Shown here: positions 34,691 to 43,212 of the stretch, piece by piece | Layout of the letters: every line of letters starts with the position of its first letter | Numbering within the stretch: position 1 is the stretch's first letter | DNA from: Cryobacterium tagatosivorans | Lineage (GTDB): Bacteria; Actinomycetota; Actinomycetes; Actinomycetales; Microbacteriaceae | DNA length: 61,893 bases | Direction: 5' to 3' | NCBI RefSeq assembly: GCF_004402215.1 | Contig: NZ_SOEZ01000044.1 | Span: 1 to 61,893, forward strand | Translations under genes and position numbers: made by a program | Notes under the pieces: generated by a model | Seen by the model: only the letters and a program-made list of their open reading frames with translations | What the model was told of the DNA's origin: nothing | The model's database searches: none

Positions 34691-35906
34691 GCCGATGCCT
34701 GAGTCCTCACCCCGACCGGTACCGCCGATCGGGGTGAGGATCTCCACCGACATGGAACGACGCTCCTACGGGATTCGAGCGCGGGCACGCTGGACCGATC
34801 CGCTCACGAAGCAGCGCGTGATCCGTACCGAGATCGTGAAGGACGAGGCAACCGCACGGGCATTCTTCGAAACGCTCCGGAACTCTTCGGTCAAGGGAAT
34901 GGACGTCTCCATGACGCTCCTGGAGTTCTTCACCTCGATCGACGATCGATGGGCACGCGGCCTCGATATGACTTCTACCGGCGACAACTACCGGTACGGT
35001 CTTCGGCTACGAGTGCTCCCGGCGCTTGGTCACCTGCCCGTCACGCAAATCACCGCTGGAATGATCGATCGCACGATTGATGACTGGGAGAAGCAGTACG
35101 GCGCATCGACGATCAAGAACACCATCGCCCCACTCGTGCGGGTGCTCGACGAAGCCGTTCGCGATGGCCTGATCACAATCAATCCCGCCAAACACCGTGC
35201 GAAGCGGAGCCTCCACCGAAACGCCTTCCGAATCCAACCCGCCGAGGATGCTGCCCCGCGCGCACACGCGATCCCTGACCTGCAGAAGCTGAACCAGCTC
35301 GCCTCCGCCTGCGGCGCCGTCCATCAGTCCTACTCAGACTTCGTGATGCTCGCCGCTCTACTGGCAGCACGCTCTTCAGAAGTCTCCGGACTTCAAGTTG
35401 GAGACGTGGACTTCAACAAAAGCCTCGTCATCATCCGAAGGCAGGTCTTCCCCGGAAGAGGCGGCCTCATCACCAAGCCGACCAAGAGCCGCAAGGAACG
35501 TCGCGTGCCGATTCTCGACCCTCTCCGACCCATCCTGAAGCGGCTCTCCGCGTTCAAGCAGCCGGAAGCGCCACTACTCGTCGGTCCGCGCGGTGGTTTC
35601 CTCACGACGGCCACGGTTCGCGATGCCACCAACTGGGACCAGGTCGTCGCCGACCTCAGCCTTCCCAATCTCACCCGACACGGCCTCCGACACACCGGCG
35701 CCACCTGGCTCGCCGACGCTGGGGTCCCCCTCCATGTCCTTCAAGAAATCCTCGGACATGCCTCGATCGAGACCACTCGCGGCTACCTCCACCCCGATGA
35801 CCGCCACCTCGCATCCGCCGCGGAGCAGGCCAACGCATTCCTCAGCAGAGACGCCCGCCCGAACACTTCAGGACGGCCACGGCAAGGCACCGGACGCGGA
35901 CTGTGA
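34674..35906 (+). CDS. Tyrosine integrase targeting tRNA-Pro
   Basis: A 410-aa tyrosine recombinase. Arm-binding and core-binding parts occupy about 25-170. The catalytic domain shows R233 (AARSSEV), K267 region, the HGLR box at H336-R339, H362 in LGHAS, and the nucleophile Y371 in TTRGYLHP. All active-site residues are present. The ATG has GGAG 7 nt upstream and overlaps the excisionase gene. It ends 197 nt from the 3' end of tRNA-Pro, which is the expected attachment site. Confidence 0.93.
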   Translation: MARPAEPMPESSPRPVPPIGVRISTDMERRSYGIRARARWTDPLTKQRVIRTEIVKDEATARAFFETLRNSSVKGMDVSMTLLEFFTSIDDRWARGLDMTSTGDNYRYGLRLRVLPALGHLPVTQITAGMIDRTIDDWEKQYGASTIKNTIAPLVRVLDEAVRDGLITINPAKHRAKRSLHRNAFRIQPAEDAAPRAHAIPDLQKLNQLASACGAVHQSYSDFVMLAALLAARSSEVSGLQVGDVDFNKSLVIIRRQVFPGRGGLITKPTKSRKERRVPILDPLRPILKRLSAFKQPEAPLLVGPRGGFLTTATVRDATNWDQVVADLSLPNLTRHGLRHTGATWLADAGVPLHVLQEILGHASIETTRGYLHPDDRHLASAAEQANAFLSRDARPNTSGRPRQGTGRGL

Positions 35907-35931
35907 GCGGATCAGTCGTGGGTTTCCACCG

Positions 35932-35953
35932 TTCTGGTCCCCTTTTGGTCCCC
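35932..35953. repeat. Paired TGGTCCCC direct repeats, right arm-type site
   Basis: Octamers at 35935-35942 and 35946-35953 with the same 3-nt spacing as at the left end of the island. The 22-bp block is identical to 392-413. Confidence 0.65.
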
Positions 35954-36019
35954 TTATCCACAGACAGGGCATCGCGACGGATTCTGTCATCCACAGGTCG
36001 ACCACGCCTACCTGTCCGG

Positions 36020-36038
36020 GGGGACCAGAGGGGGACCA
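36020..36038. repeat. Inverted pair of the same octamer
   Basis: GGGGACCA, the reverse complement of TGGTCCCC, occurs at 36020-36027 and 36031-36038, again with 3-nt spacing. It lies 65 nt from the tRNA 3' end and faces the direct pair at 35935-35953. This is a typical integrase/excisionase arm arrangement. Confidence 0.65.
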
Positions 36039-36062
36039 GAGAAAACGACGTTCAGAAACAAC

Positions 36063-36098
36063 AAATCCCTGATGAAAATTGCTTCTCATCAGGGATTT
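36063..36098 (-). terminator. Terminator hairpin of tRNA-Pro
   Basis: Perfect 13-bp stem (36063-36075 / 36086-36098) with a 10-nt loop, four bases past the tRNA 3' end. It could end transcription from either side. Confidence 0.75.
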
Positions 36099-36102
36099 TC
36101 TG

Positions 36103-36176
36103 TCGGGCTGACAGGATTTGAACCTGCGACCCCCTGACCCCCAGTCAGGTGCGCTACCAAGCTGCGCTACAGCCCG
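36103..36176 (-). tRNA. tRNA-Pro(GGG)
   Basis: Seventy-four bases fold as a full tRNA. The 7-bp acceptor stem CGGGCTG/CAGCCCG has discriminator A, followed by a D arm with GGTAGCGCA, anticodon stem CCTGA/TCAGG with loop CTGGGGG giving anticodon GGG, and T arm with GGTTCAAATC. CCA is not encoded. The 3' half is the attachment site of the island. Confidence 0.95.
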
Positions 36177-36227
36177 CGACATTGATTTTCAGTTATTTGG
36201 GCCGACCGGAGAGGGGTGAACCCCTTA

Positions 36228-36268
36228 ACCCCCAGTCAGGTGCGCTACCAAGCTGCGCTACAGCCCGC
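36228..36268 (-). pseudogene. Duplicated 5' half of tRNA-Pro
   Basis: About 40 bases are identical to the 5' acceptor strand, D arm and anticodon loop of the intact tRNA. The match stops in the anticodon stem. The sequence that follows on the minus strand does not restore an acceptor stem, so no functional tRNA can form. It complements the 3'-half fragments on the other side and looks like the stump left by an earlier integration or excision. Confidence 0.8.
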
Positions 36269-36371
36269 CGAATCCGTGTGGGTTTCGGCGAACGAAACCT
36301 ACAGGAGACAACTCGAATAGCTTACCGCCTTCGGGAGGGTGCCGCGGACGTGATGGGAATCCGCGAGGGGT

Positions 36372-36390
36372 GTCGACAGGCTCGACCACC
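36372..36390. repeat. Dispersed 19-bp repeat (GTCGACAGGCTCGACCACC)
   Basis: The reverse complement of this word, with one change, lies at 60139-60160 inside a coding region. It contains the near-palindrome of TCGAC and GTCGA words. I recall similar short elements as frequent in Microbacteriaceae genomes. Confidence 0.5.
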
Positions 36391-36409
36391 GGCGGAGTAG
36401 CGTGATCGC

Positions 36410-37009
36410 ATGCAGAGCGACACGGGAGTCAGGGTTGTCTCGGTTGCCGACGTGAGCTGGGACGACGTGCGTACGGTGTTCGGCACGCGGGGCGACCCGG
36501 CCGGGTGCTGGTGCCAGTACTTCAAACTGCCAAACGCGGAGTTCGAGTCGGCGACGAAAGAGGACTGCAGCGGGATGCTGCGGCAGCAGGTGAGCGCGAA
36601 TGACCCGGCACCCGGGGTGATCGCGTACCTGGGCGATGAGCCAGTCGGGTGGTGCGCGGTGGAGCCGCGACCGAATTATCCGCGGCTGCGACGCGCGAAG
36701 GTCGTGACGGAAGGCAGTCGGCAGGACCCGGATGACGCATCCGTCTGGGCGGTGACGTGCTTTGTGGTGCGGGTGGGGTTCCGCAAGCGCGGGGTTGGCG
36801 GGGCGCTGCTGCGCGGGGCGGTTGACCAGGCGCGGGCGCTGGGGGCACGGGTGGTCGAGGGGTATCCGGTGGATACGGCGGAGCGGGTTGGCGCGCCATC
36901 GGCGGAGTTGTATCACGGGACGGTGTCGCTGTTTGTGAAGGCGGGGTTTGCGGTTGTGAGCCGGCCGACGCGGGATCGGGCGGTGGTGGAACTGGTGTTG
37001 CGGGGGTAG
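36410..37009 (+). CDS. GNAT-family N-acetyltransferase
   Basis: A 199-aa protein with the GNAT acetyl-CoA-binding signature VRVGFRKRGVGGALLRGAV (about 121-140), preceded by the WAVTCFVV strand and followed by the LFVKAGFAVV segment. The N-terminal part contains AGCWCQYFKLP, found in a group of uncharacterised GNAT proteins. The substrate cannot be predicted. It is the first backbone gene right of the island and has no operon partner. Confidence 0.85.
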   Translation: MQSDTGVRVVSVADVSWDDVRTVFGTRGDPAGCWCQYFKLPNAEFESATKEDCSGMLRQQVSANDPAPGVIAYLGDEPVGWCAVEPRPNYPRLRRAKVVTEGSRQDPDDASVWAVTCFVVRVGFRKRGVGGALLRGAVDQARALGARVVEGYPVDTAERVGAPSAELYHGTVSLFVKAGFAVVSRPTRDRAVVELVLRG

Positions 37010-37028
37010 CGGGGGTAGCGGGGGTAGC
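37002..37028. repeat. Three tandem 9-bp units (GGGGGTAGC)
   Basis: Three exact copies, the first containing the stop codon of the GNAT gene. A slippage-prone tract that may vary between strains. Confidence 0.85.
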
Positions 37029-37085
37029 GGGAATACACGGGTGGCGACGGACGCAATGCGCCCGCCGCCACTCTGAGCGAACGAC

Positions 37086-39074
37086 CTAGGCGGTCGGAAC
37101 GGCGGCCATGCTCGTCGCGATGGTGCGCATCGCCGAGGTGTCGGCCAGGGTTGCGACATCGCCAATGTCGCGGCCCTCGGCCACATCCCGGAGCAGCCGG
37201 CGCATGATCTTGCCCGACCGGGTCTTCGGCAGCTCCGGCACGACGAGGATCCGCTTCGGCCGGGCGATCGGCCCGATCTCCGCCACGACGTGGGCGCTCA
37301 GGCTCGCGATGATGGCATCGCGGTCGACGAGGTCGCCGTCGTTCCGGTCGCGGAGGATCACGAACGCCACGATCGACTGGCCGGTCGTCGGGTCCGAAGC
37401 CCCCACGACGGCGGACTCCGCCACGGCGGGGTGGGAGACGAGAGCCGACTCCACCTCCACCGTCGAGATCCGGTGGCCCGAGATGTTCATCACGTCGTCG
37501 ACCCGGCCCAGCAGCCAGATGTCACCGTGCTCGTCGTACTTCGCCCCGTCCCCGGCGAAGTAGTAGCCCTGCGCCTTGAACCGGTCCCAGTAGACCTCCT
37601 GGGCGCGTTCCGGTTCGCCCCAAATGCCGCGCGACATCGCCGGCCACGGCTTGTCGATCACGAGGTAGCCGCCCTCGCCCGCCTCGACCTGCTGGCCGTG
37701 GTCGTCGACGATCTGCACCGAGATCCCGGGCAGGGCCACCTGCGCCGAGCCGGGCTTCGTCGCGGTGACCCCGGGCAGCGGCGTGATCATGATCGCGCCG
37801 GTTTCGGTCTGCCACCACGTGTCGACGATCGGTGTCGTGCACCGGCCGATGTGGGTGTGATACCACATCCACGCCTCCGGGTTGATCGGCTCCCCCACGC
37901 TGCCGAGCAGGCGCACCGACTCGAGGTTGTAGCCCTGGGGAATGTGCTCGCCCCACTTCATGAACGTGCGGATCAGCGTCGGCGCGATGTAGTAGATAGT
38001 CACGCCGTACTTCTCAATGATCTCGAAGTGCCGCCCCTCGTGCGGCGTGTTCGGCGTTCCCTCGTACATCACCTGGGTGGCGCGGTTGGCCAGCGGCCCG
38101 TAGACGATGTAGCTATGCCCGGTGATCCAGCCGACGTCGGCGCCGCACCAGTAGACATCCGTGTCGGGCTTGAGGTCGAAGACCACCCGGTGCGTGTACG
38201 CGACCTGGGTGAGGTACCCGCCCGAGGTGTGCAGGATCCCCTTGGGCTTACCGGTCGTGCCCGAGGTGTACAGGATGAACAGCGGATGCTCCGAGTCGAA
38301 CGACTCCGGCTCGTGCTCGGGCGACTGGGAGGCGACGAACTCGTCCCACCAGAGGTCGCGCCCCTCCTGCATCGCGACCGGCTCCCCCACCCGCCGCACG
38401 ACGAGAACCTTCTCCACGGTTTCGGCGCCCTCCAACGCCTCGTCGACATTCGCCTTCATCGGTGCGCCGGCCCCTCGCCGGTATTGCCCGTCTGACGTGA
38501 TGACGACTCTCGCCTCGGCGTCGTCGACCCTGGCGCGCAGCGCTGCCGGCGAGAAACCGCCGAAGACGACGCTGTGCACGAGGCCCAGACGGGCACAGGC
38601 GAGCATGGAGACGACCGCTTCCGGGATCATCGGCAGCTGGATGACGACCCGGTCCCCCGCGACCAGGCCGAGCGAGCTGAGCGCGTTGGCCGCCCGGCTG
38701 ACCTCGTCCTTGAGCTGGGCGTAGGTGATGTCGCGGGTGTCCCCCGGTTCCCCGACCCAGTGCAGCGCCACCTGCTCGCCGTGCCCCGACTCGACGTGAC
38801 GGTCGACGCAGTTGTAGGCGACGTTGAGCTTGCCGCCGTGGAACCAGCGCGCGTTCGGCGGGTTCGACCAGTCGAGAACCTCGTCCCAGGGCTGCGTCCA
38901 GACGAGGTTCTCGGCCTGGGTGGCCCAGAAGTGCTCGCTGTCGCGGTCGGCGTGCTCGTAGTGCGAGGCGTCGGCGTTGGCCTGGGCCTGGAAGTGCTCG
39001 GTCGGCGCGAAGGTGCGCGCCACATCCGGCCCGTCCCGGGTGATCGATTCCCGCGTGATCGATTCGCTGGTCAT
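37086..39074 (-). CDS. acsA: Acetyl-CoA synthetase
   Basis: A 662-aa AMP-forming acetate-CoA ligase that makes acetyl-CoA from acetate, ATP and CoA. Visible motifs: YTSGTTGKPKG (P-loop of the ANL family), DTWWQTETG, YYFAGDGA and the C-terminal PKTRSGKIMRR with the lysine that is acetylated in regulated enzymes. Length is normal. The ATG shares one base with the actP stop (TGATG), so acetate uptake and activation are co-translated. Confidence 0.96.
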   Translation of the reverse strand: MTSESITRESITRDGPDVARTFAPTEHFQAQANADASHYEHADRDSEHFWATQAENLVWTQPWDEVLDWSNPPNARWFHGGKLNVAYNCVDRHVESGHGEQVALHWVGEPGDTRDITYAQLKDEVSRAANALSSLGLVAGDRVVIQLPMIPEAVVSMLACARLGLVHSVVFGGFSPAALRARVDDAEARVVITSDGQYRRGAGAPMKANVDEALEGAETVEKVLVVRRVGEPVAMQEGRDLWWDEFVASQSPEHEPESFDSEHPLFILYTSGTTGKPKGILHTSGGYLTQVAYTHRVVFDLKPDTDVYWCGADVGWITGHSYIVYGPLANRATQVMYEGTPNTPHEGRHFEIIEKYGVTIYYIAPTLIRTFMKWGEHIPQGYNLESVRLLGSVGEPINPEAWMWYHTHIGRCTTPIVDTWWQTETGAIMITPLPGVTATKPGSAQVALPGISVQIVDDHGQQVEAGEGGYLVIDKPWPAMSRGIWGEPERAQEVYWDRFKAQGYYFAGDGAKYDEHGDIWLLGRVDDVMNISGHRISTVEVESALVSHPAVAESAVVGASDPTTGQSIVAFVILRDRNDGDLVDRDAIIASLSAHVVAEIGPIARPKRILVVPELPKTRSGKIMRRLLRDVAEGRDIGDVATLADTSAMRTIATSMAAVPTA

Positions 39075-40690
39075 CAGTGGTTCACCGCCTCCTTCTCGGC
39101 GCCGACACCGGTCAGTGACCGGACTTCCATTTCAGCCTGCTTGGCGATGTCGCGCGGGACCTTGTCCAGCACGGTGCCGAGCCAGCCCAGAATGAAGGCG
39201 AGCGGGATGGAGACAAGACCGGGGTTGCTCAGCGGGAAGATCGCGAAGTCCGCGCCGGGGATCATCGACGTTTCCGTGCCGGAGACGACGGGCGAGAGCG
39301 CGATCAGGATGATGGCCGAGGCCAGTCCGCCGTACATGCTCCACACGGCGCCCTGGGTGCTGAACTTCTTCCAGAACAGCGAGTACAGGATCGTCGGCAG
39401 GTTGGCCGAGGCCGCGACGGCGAACGCCAGGGCGACGAGGAAGGCCACATTCTGGCCGTTCGCGCCGATGCCGCCGATGATCGCGACGATGCCGATGATA
39501 ATCACCGTGCGCCGGGCCACCTTGACCTCGTCCTCCGGACGGGCCTTGCCCTTCTTGAACACGCTCGCGTAGATGTCGTGGGCGAAGGATGCCGCGGCGG
39601 TGATGGTGAGGCCGGCCACAACGGCCAGGATCGTGGCGAAGGCAACGGCGGAGATCAGGCCGAGCAGCAGCGGACCGCCGAGCTCGAAGGCCAGCAGCGG
39701 AGCGGCCGAGTTGACCCCACCCGGGGAGGCCAGGATCCGGTCGGCACCGATGAGGGCCGCCGCGCCGTAGCCGAGCACGAGGGTGAAGATGTAGAACCCG
39801 CCGATGAGCCAGATCGCCCAGACCACCGAGCGGCGGGCTTCTTTGGCCGTCGGAACGGTGTAGAAGCGCATCAGCACGTGCGGCAGTGCCGCGGTGCCGA
39901 GCACCAGGGCCAGGGCCAGGGAGATGAAGTCGAGCTTGGTGACGTCGTTCAGGCCGTACTTCAGGCCCGGGTTCAGGATCTCGGGGTTGTTGGCCGTGGA
40001 CACGGCGGCGTCGAGCAGGCTCGAGAAGTTGAAGCCGTGCAGGGCCAGGACCCAGACGGTCATCACGGCGGCACCGGCGATGAGCAGGACGGCCTTGATG
40101 ATCTGCACCCAGGTCGTGCCCTTCATTCCGCCGATGAGCACGTAGACGATCATCAGGGCGCCGACCACGACGATCACCACGGACTGGCCGAGCTTGTCGT
40201 TGATGCCGAGCAGCAGCGCGACGAGCCCGCCTGCACCGGCCATCTGGGCGAGCAGGTAGAAGAAGCAGACCACCAGGGTGGTGATCGCGGCCGCGATGCG
40301 GACCGGACGCTGCTTCAGGCGGAAGGAGAGGACATCCGCCATCGTGTACTTGCCCGTGTTGCGCAGGAGCTCGGCAACCAGCAGCAGCGCGACGAGCCAG
40401 GCGACGAGGAAGCCGATCGAGTACATGAAGCCGTCGTAGCCGGTGATGGCGATCGCCCCGACGATGCCGAGGAATGAGGCGGCGGAGAGGTAGTCGCCGG
40501 CGATGGCGGTGCCGTTCTGGCCGCCGGTGAAGGAGCGGCCGGCCGCGTAGTAGTCGGCCGCGGTCTTGTTGTTGCGGCTGGCGCGGAGAACGATGATCAG
40601 CGTGATGGCGACGAACGCGCCGAAGATGCTGATGTTCAGGATCGGGTTACCGGGGGCTGAGGCCACCTCGGCGGCGAGGTGGATGTTCAC
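39074..40690 (-). CDS. actP: Acetate/solute:sodium symporter, ActP type
   Basis: A 538-aa member of the sodium:solute symporter family with about 13 hydrophobic segments. AIAGDYLSAASFLGIVGAI near the N-terminus and GTAALPHVLMRFYTVP are hallmarks of the ActP group. It lies between a DUF485 protein (ATGA overlap) and acsA, the usual acetate-uptake set. Confidence 0.94.
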   Translation of the reverse strand: MNIHLAAEVASAPGNPILNISIFGAFVAITLIIVLRASRNNKTAADYYAAGRSFTGGQNGTAIAGDYLSAASFLGIVGAIAITGYDGFMYSIGFLVAWLVALLLVAELLRNTGKYTMADVLSFRLKQRPVRIAAAITTLVVCFFYLLAQMAGAGGLVALLLGINDKLGQSVVIVVVGALMIVYVLIGGMKGTTWVQIIKAVLLIAGAAVMTVWVLALHGFNFSSLLDAAVSTANNPEILNPGLKYGLNDVTKLDFISLALALVLGTAALPHVLMRFYTVPTAKEARRSVVWAIWLIGGFYIFTLVLGYGAAALIGADRILASPGGVNSAAPLLAFELGGPLLLGLISAVAFATILAVVAGLTITAAASFAHDIYASVFKKGKARPEDEVKVARRTVIIIGIVAIIGGIGANGQNVAFLVALAFAVAASANLPTILYSLFWKKFSTQGAVWSMYGGLASAIILIALSPVVSGTETSMIPGADFAIFPLSNPGLVSIPLAFILGWLGTVLDKVPRDIAKQAEMEVRSLTGVGAEKEAVNH

Positions 40691-41058
40691 TTGGACTCCT
40701 TCGTGGCAGCCGCGAGCGGGCCCTCGATCTCGTGGCGGATTTTCGAGGCGATCGGGTCAAGCCGGCGACCGGCGTAGCTGACGTACCAGGTCGTGATCGC
40801 GAACGTGCTGACGATCTGAGCCAGGCCGAGCAGCAGGCCGACGTTGACGCTGCCGAAGACCTTGATCGACATGAAGTCGTGGGCGTAGCCCGCGAGCAGC
40901 ACGTAGGCGAAGTACCAGAGCAGGAAGGCGATGGCCAGGGGAAAGACGAAACTGCGATGACGTTTGCGCAGTTCCTGGAACTCTTCTGATTCCTGCACTT
41001 GGTGGAAGGTTTCCGCCGAAACGACGACTTCTTCCTCTTTCAGGGCGACATTGCCCAT
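40687..41058 (-). CDS. DUF485 membrane protein, ActP partner
   Basis: A 123-aa protein with two transmembrane segments (about 42-62 and 76-98) separated by a loop, as in DUF485 (YjcH-like) proteins. QESEEFQELRKRHRSFVFPL before the first helix is typical. The ATG at 41058 has GGAGA upstream; the much longer frame reaching to 43158 is only a shadow of the regulator genes. The operon promoter lies in the 189-nt divergent gap to the kinase gene. Confidence 0.9.
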   Translation of the reverse strand: MGNVALKEEEVVVSAETFHQVQESEEFQELRKRHRSFVFPLAIAFLLWYFAYVLLAGYAHDFMSIKVFGSVNVGLLLGLAQIVSTFAITTWYVSYAGRRLDPIASKIRHEIEGPLAAATKESK

Positions 41059-41247
41059 GATTTTCTCCTCAACATTGATAGAGCGTGCACGCAGACCGCT
41101 GGTTCTTGTGCGGTGCCGATTACTCTCCCCTACGGCGGCGCCCGTGCGGCCGTTCCGGACGCGTCCGAGCGACGAGCGGCGGTCAGCCTGCGCCGAACGG
41201 TGGGTTCCGCGCCCGTGTGCCCCGGCGCGGCGGTTAGGGTTGGCAGC

Positions 41248-42441
41248 ATGCCCGAGTCGCAGCTGCTCGCCGTGGCCGTCATCGGCGTCCTCGTCATCAC
41301 CCTGGCGATCGCGCTCGTCGGCGCCGTCGGGTTCCGGCTGCTGCGCTCCTGGCGGGAGCTCGGCACCGACGCCGAACGGGCCACCTACACGACGCTCCAC
41401 TCCGCATCCCTGGCCGGCAAGCACCTGCGCAGCGGGCTGGAGCCCGTCGGCGCGGCGAAGGCCAGCAAGCATCTGCGCGGCCTGCTCGGCTGCGAGGCGG
41501 TGGCGATCACGGATGTCGCCGGCGTGCTCGCCTGGGACGGCGCCGGGGAAGCGCACAGGGACGGCGCCCTCGGGCTGGCCGCGAAGGTGCTCGCCACCGG
41601 CCGCACCCAGGTTTTCCGGGATGCCGGCACGCACCAGGCCGAACTGAAGGAGGCCGTGGTGGCCCCGATCCGGGCCGGATCGCGCATCGTGGGCGCGCTC
41701 GTCGCCTACGCGCCGCGGGCCAAGCCGGGCCTGGTTCGCGCCACGAGCGAGGTGGCGGACTGGGTCGCGGCGCAGGTCGAACTGGCCGAGCTGGAGTCCT
41801 CCCGCACGCTCCTGATGGAGGCCGAGGTGCGCGCCTTGCGGGCGCAGATCAGCCCGCACTTCATCTACAACTCGCTCAACGCCATCGCATCCTTCATCAC
41901 CACCGACCCGGCCAAGGCGCGCGACCTGGTGCTCGAGTTCGCCGACTTCACCCGGTACTCGTTCCGCCGGCACGGCGATTTCACCACCGTCGCCGAGGAA
42001 CTGCGCTGCATCGAGCACTACCTCAAGCTCGAACGCGCCCGCTTCGGCGACCGGCTGCAGGTCACCCTGACCATCGCGCCGGAGGTGCTGAGCACCGTGA
42101 TTCCCTTCCTCAGCCTGCAGCCGCTGGTGGAGAACGCCGTGCGCCACGGGCTCGAGGACAAGGAGGGCATCGGCCGGATCGCGATCACCGCCCAGGACGC
42201 CGGGGCCTTCGTGGAGGTCACGATCGAGGACGACGGCGTCGGGATCGAACCGGAGCACCTGCGCGCGGTGCTCGCCGGGCACAGCGACAGTGACCACGTG
42301 GGGCTGCGGAACGTCGACTCGCGGCTGCGCCAGGTGTACGGCGACGACCACGGGCTGGTCGTCGACACGGCCCCCGGCGCGGGAACGCTGATCACCATGC
42401 GGGTGCCCAAGTCCCAGCCCCGGCCCGACCTCGGCTCCTGA
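41248..42441 (+). CDS. LytS-type sensor histidine kinase
   Basis: A 397-aa kinase. A single N-terminal transmembrane segment (6-31) is followed by a GAF-like domain (about 55-180), then the His_kinase motif ISPHFIYNSLNAI with H204, and an HATPase domain with VENAVRHGLEDK and DDGVGI. Full LytS proteins have more membrane helices; this one has a reduced sensor. It is divergent from the acetate operon and its LytTR partner is 48 nt downstream. It probably senses a metabolite that controls one or both symporter sets. Confidence 0.9.
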   Translation: MPESQLLAVAVIGVLVITLAIALVGAVGFRLLRSWRELGTDAERATYTTLHSASLAGKHLRSGLEPVGAAKASKHLRGLLGCEAVAITDVAGVLAWDGAGEAHRDGALGLAAKVLATGRTQVFRDAGTHQAELKEAVVAPIRAGSRIVGALVAYAPRAKPGLVRATSEVADWVAAQVELAELESSRTLLMEAEVRALRAQISPHFIYNSLNAIASFITTDPAKARDLVLEFADFTRYSFRRHGDFTTVAEELRCIEHYLKLERARFGDRLQVTLTIAPEVLSTVIPFLSLQPLVENAVRHGLEDKEGIGRIAITAQDAGAFVEVTIEDDGVGIEPEHLRAVLAGHSDSDHVGLRNVDSRLRQVYGDDHGLVVDTAPGAGTLITMRVPKSQPRPDLGS

Positions 42442-42489
42442 CCGATGTGCCCGGCGAACGATATGCCCCGTCACTGGCAGACTGACGGC

Positions 42490-43212
42490 ATGATCACTGT
42501 GCTCATCGCCGATGACGAGCCGCCCGCGCTCGACGAGCTTGCCTTCCTGCTCGGCAAGGACGGGCGGGTCGGCACGATTCACCGCGCCTCGTCCGGATCG
42601 GAGGCCCTGCGCATCCTCGATCACGAACGCGTGGACGCGCTGTTCCTGGACATTCACATGCCCGGGCTGTCGGGCCTGGACATCGCCCGCGCCGTGTCGC
42701 GGGCCGGCAACTCCCCCGCCGTGGTCTTCGTCACCGCGGACGAGGAGCACGCCGTGAAGGCGTTCGACCTGGCCGCCGTCGACTACCTGCTCAAGCCGGT
42801 GCGCGCCGAACGGCTGGCCACCTCGGTCGGCCGGGTGATCGAGACGATGGCGATCGCCGAGACCGTCCCCGCCTCGGTGATCACCGTCGACGTCGGCGGC
42901 GTGAAGAAGATGATCCGCCGCGACGAGGTTCGCTACGTGCACGCCCAGGGCGACTACGCACGGCTGCACACCGAGGACGCGAGCCACCTCATCCGGGTTC
43001 CGCTTGCGGAGCTGGAGAAGCAGTGGGCGGATGCCGGGTTCCTGCGCATCCACCGGTCGTACCTGGTGTCGATGTCGCACGTCACGAAGGCGAACCTGGG
43101 CGCGGCGCAGCCGACGATCACCACGAACGGCGCCGAACTGCCGGTGAGCCGGCGGCACCTCCCCGCGCTCCGGGAGAAGCTCGAGGCCACGCGCATCCGG
43201 CCCTCCACATGA
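42490..43212 (+). CDS. LytTR-type response regulator
   Basis: A 240-aa regulator. The receiver domain has D8-D9, phospho-acceptor D54 in FLDIHMPG and the conserved lysine in LLKPV (near 104). The LytTR DNA-binding domain covers about 135-235 (RYVHAQGDYARLHT, then FLRIHRSYLVS). It overlaps the next gene by 4 nt, tying its synthesis to the second transporter pair. Confidence 0.93.
   Translation: MITVLIADDEPPALDELAFLLGKDGRVGTIHRASSGSEALRILDHERVDALFLDIHMPGLSGLDIARAVSRAGNSPAVVFVTADEEHAVKAFDLAAVDYLLKPVRAERLATSVGRVIETMAIAETVPASVITVDVGGVKKMIRRDEVRYVHAQGDYARLHTEDASHLIRVPLAELEKQWADAGFLRIHRSYLVSMSHVTKANLGAAQPTITTNGAELPVSRRHLPALREKLEATRIRPST

Larger units (their letters stand above)
259..36176. mobile_element. 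tRNA-Pro integrative island complex (about 36 kb)
   Basis: Bounded on the right by the intact tRNA-Pro(GGG) and on the left by a 42-bp copy of its 3' half. A third, shorter copy at 10162-10191 divides it. It carries a tyrosine integrase and excisionase at the right end, a reduced type IV conjugation module, a sulfatase/ABC-transporter operon, a PIN toxin-antitoxin pair and an RT-centred defence operon. Paired TGGTCCCC repeats sit near both outer ends. The defence genes have visibly lower GC and more A/T-ending codons than the housekeeping region. Whether this is one composite element or two islands in tandem cannot be settled from sequence alone. Confidence 0.75.

Noticed and set aside
36201..36268. 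A second functional tRNA gene upstream of tRNA-Pro
   Set aside because: Only the 5' half matches. The anticodon stem pairs poorly and no 3' acceptor strand follows.
41059..43158. A single 823-aa minus-strand gene covering 40687-43158
   Set aside because: Only its last 123 residues (DUF485) look real. The rest is antisense to clear kinase and regulator genes.
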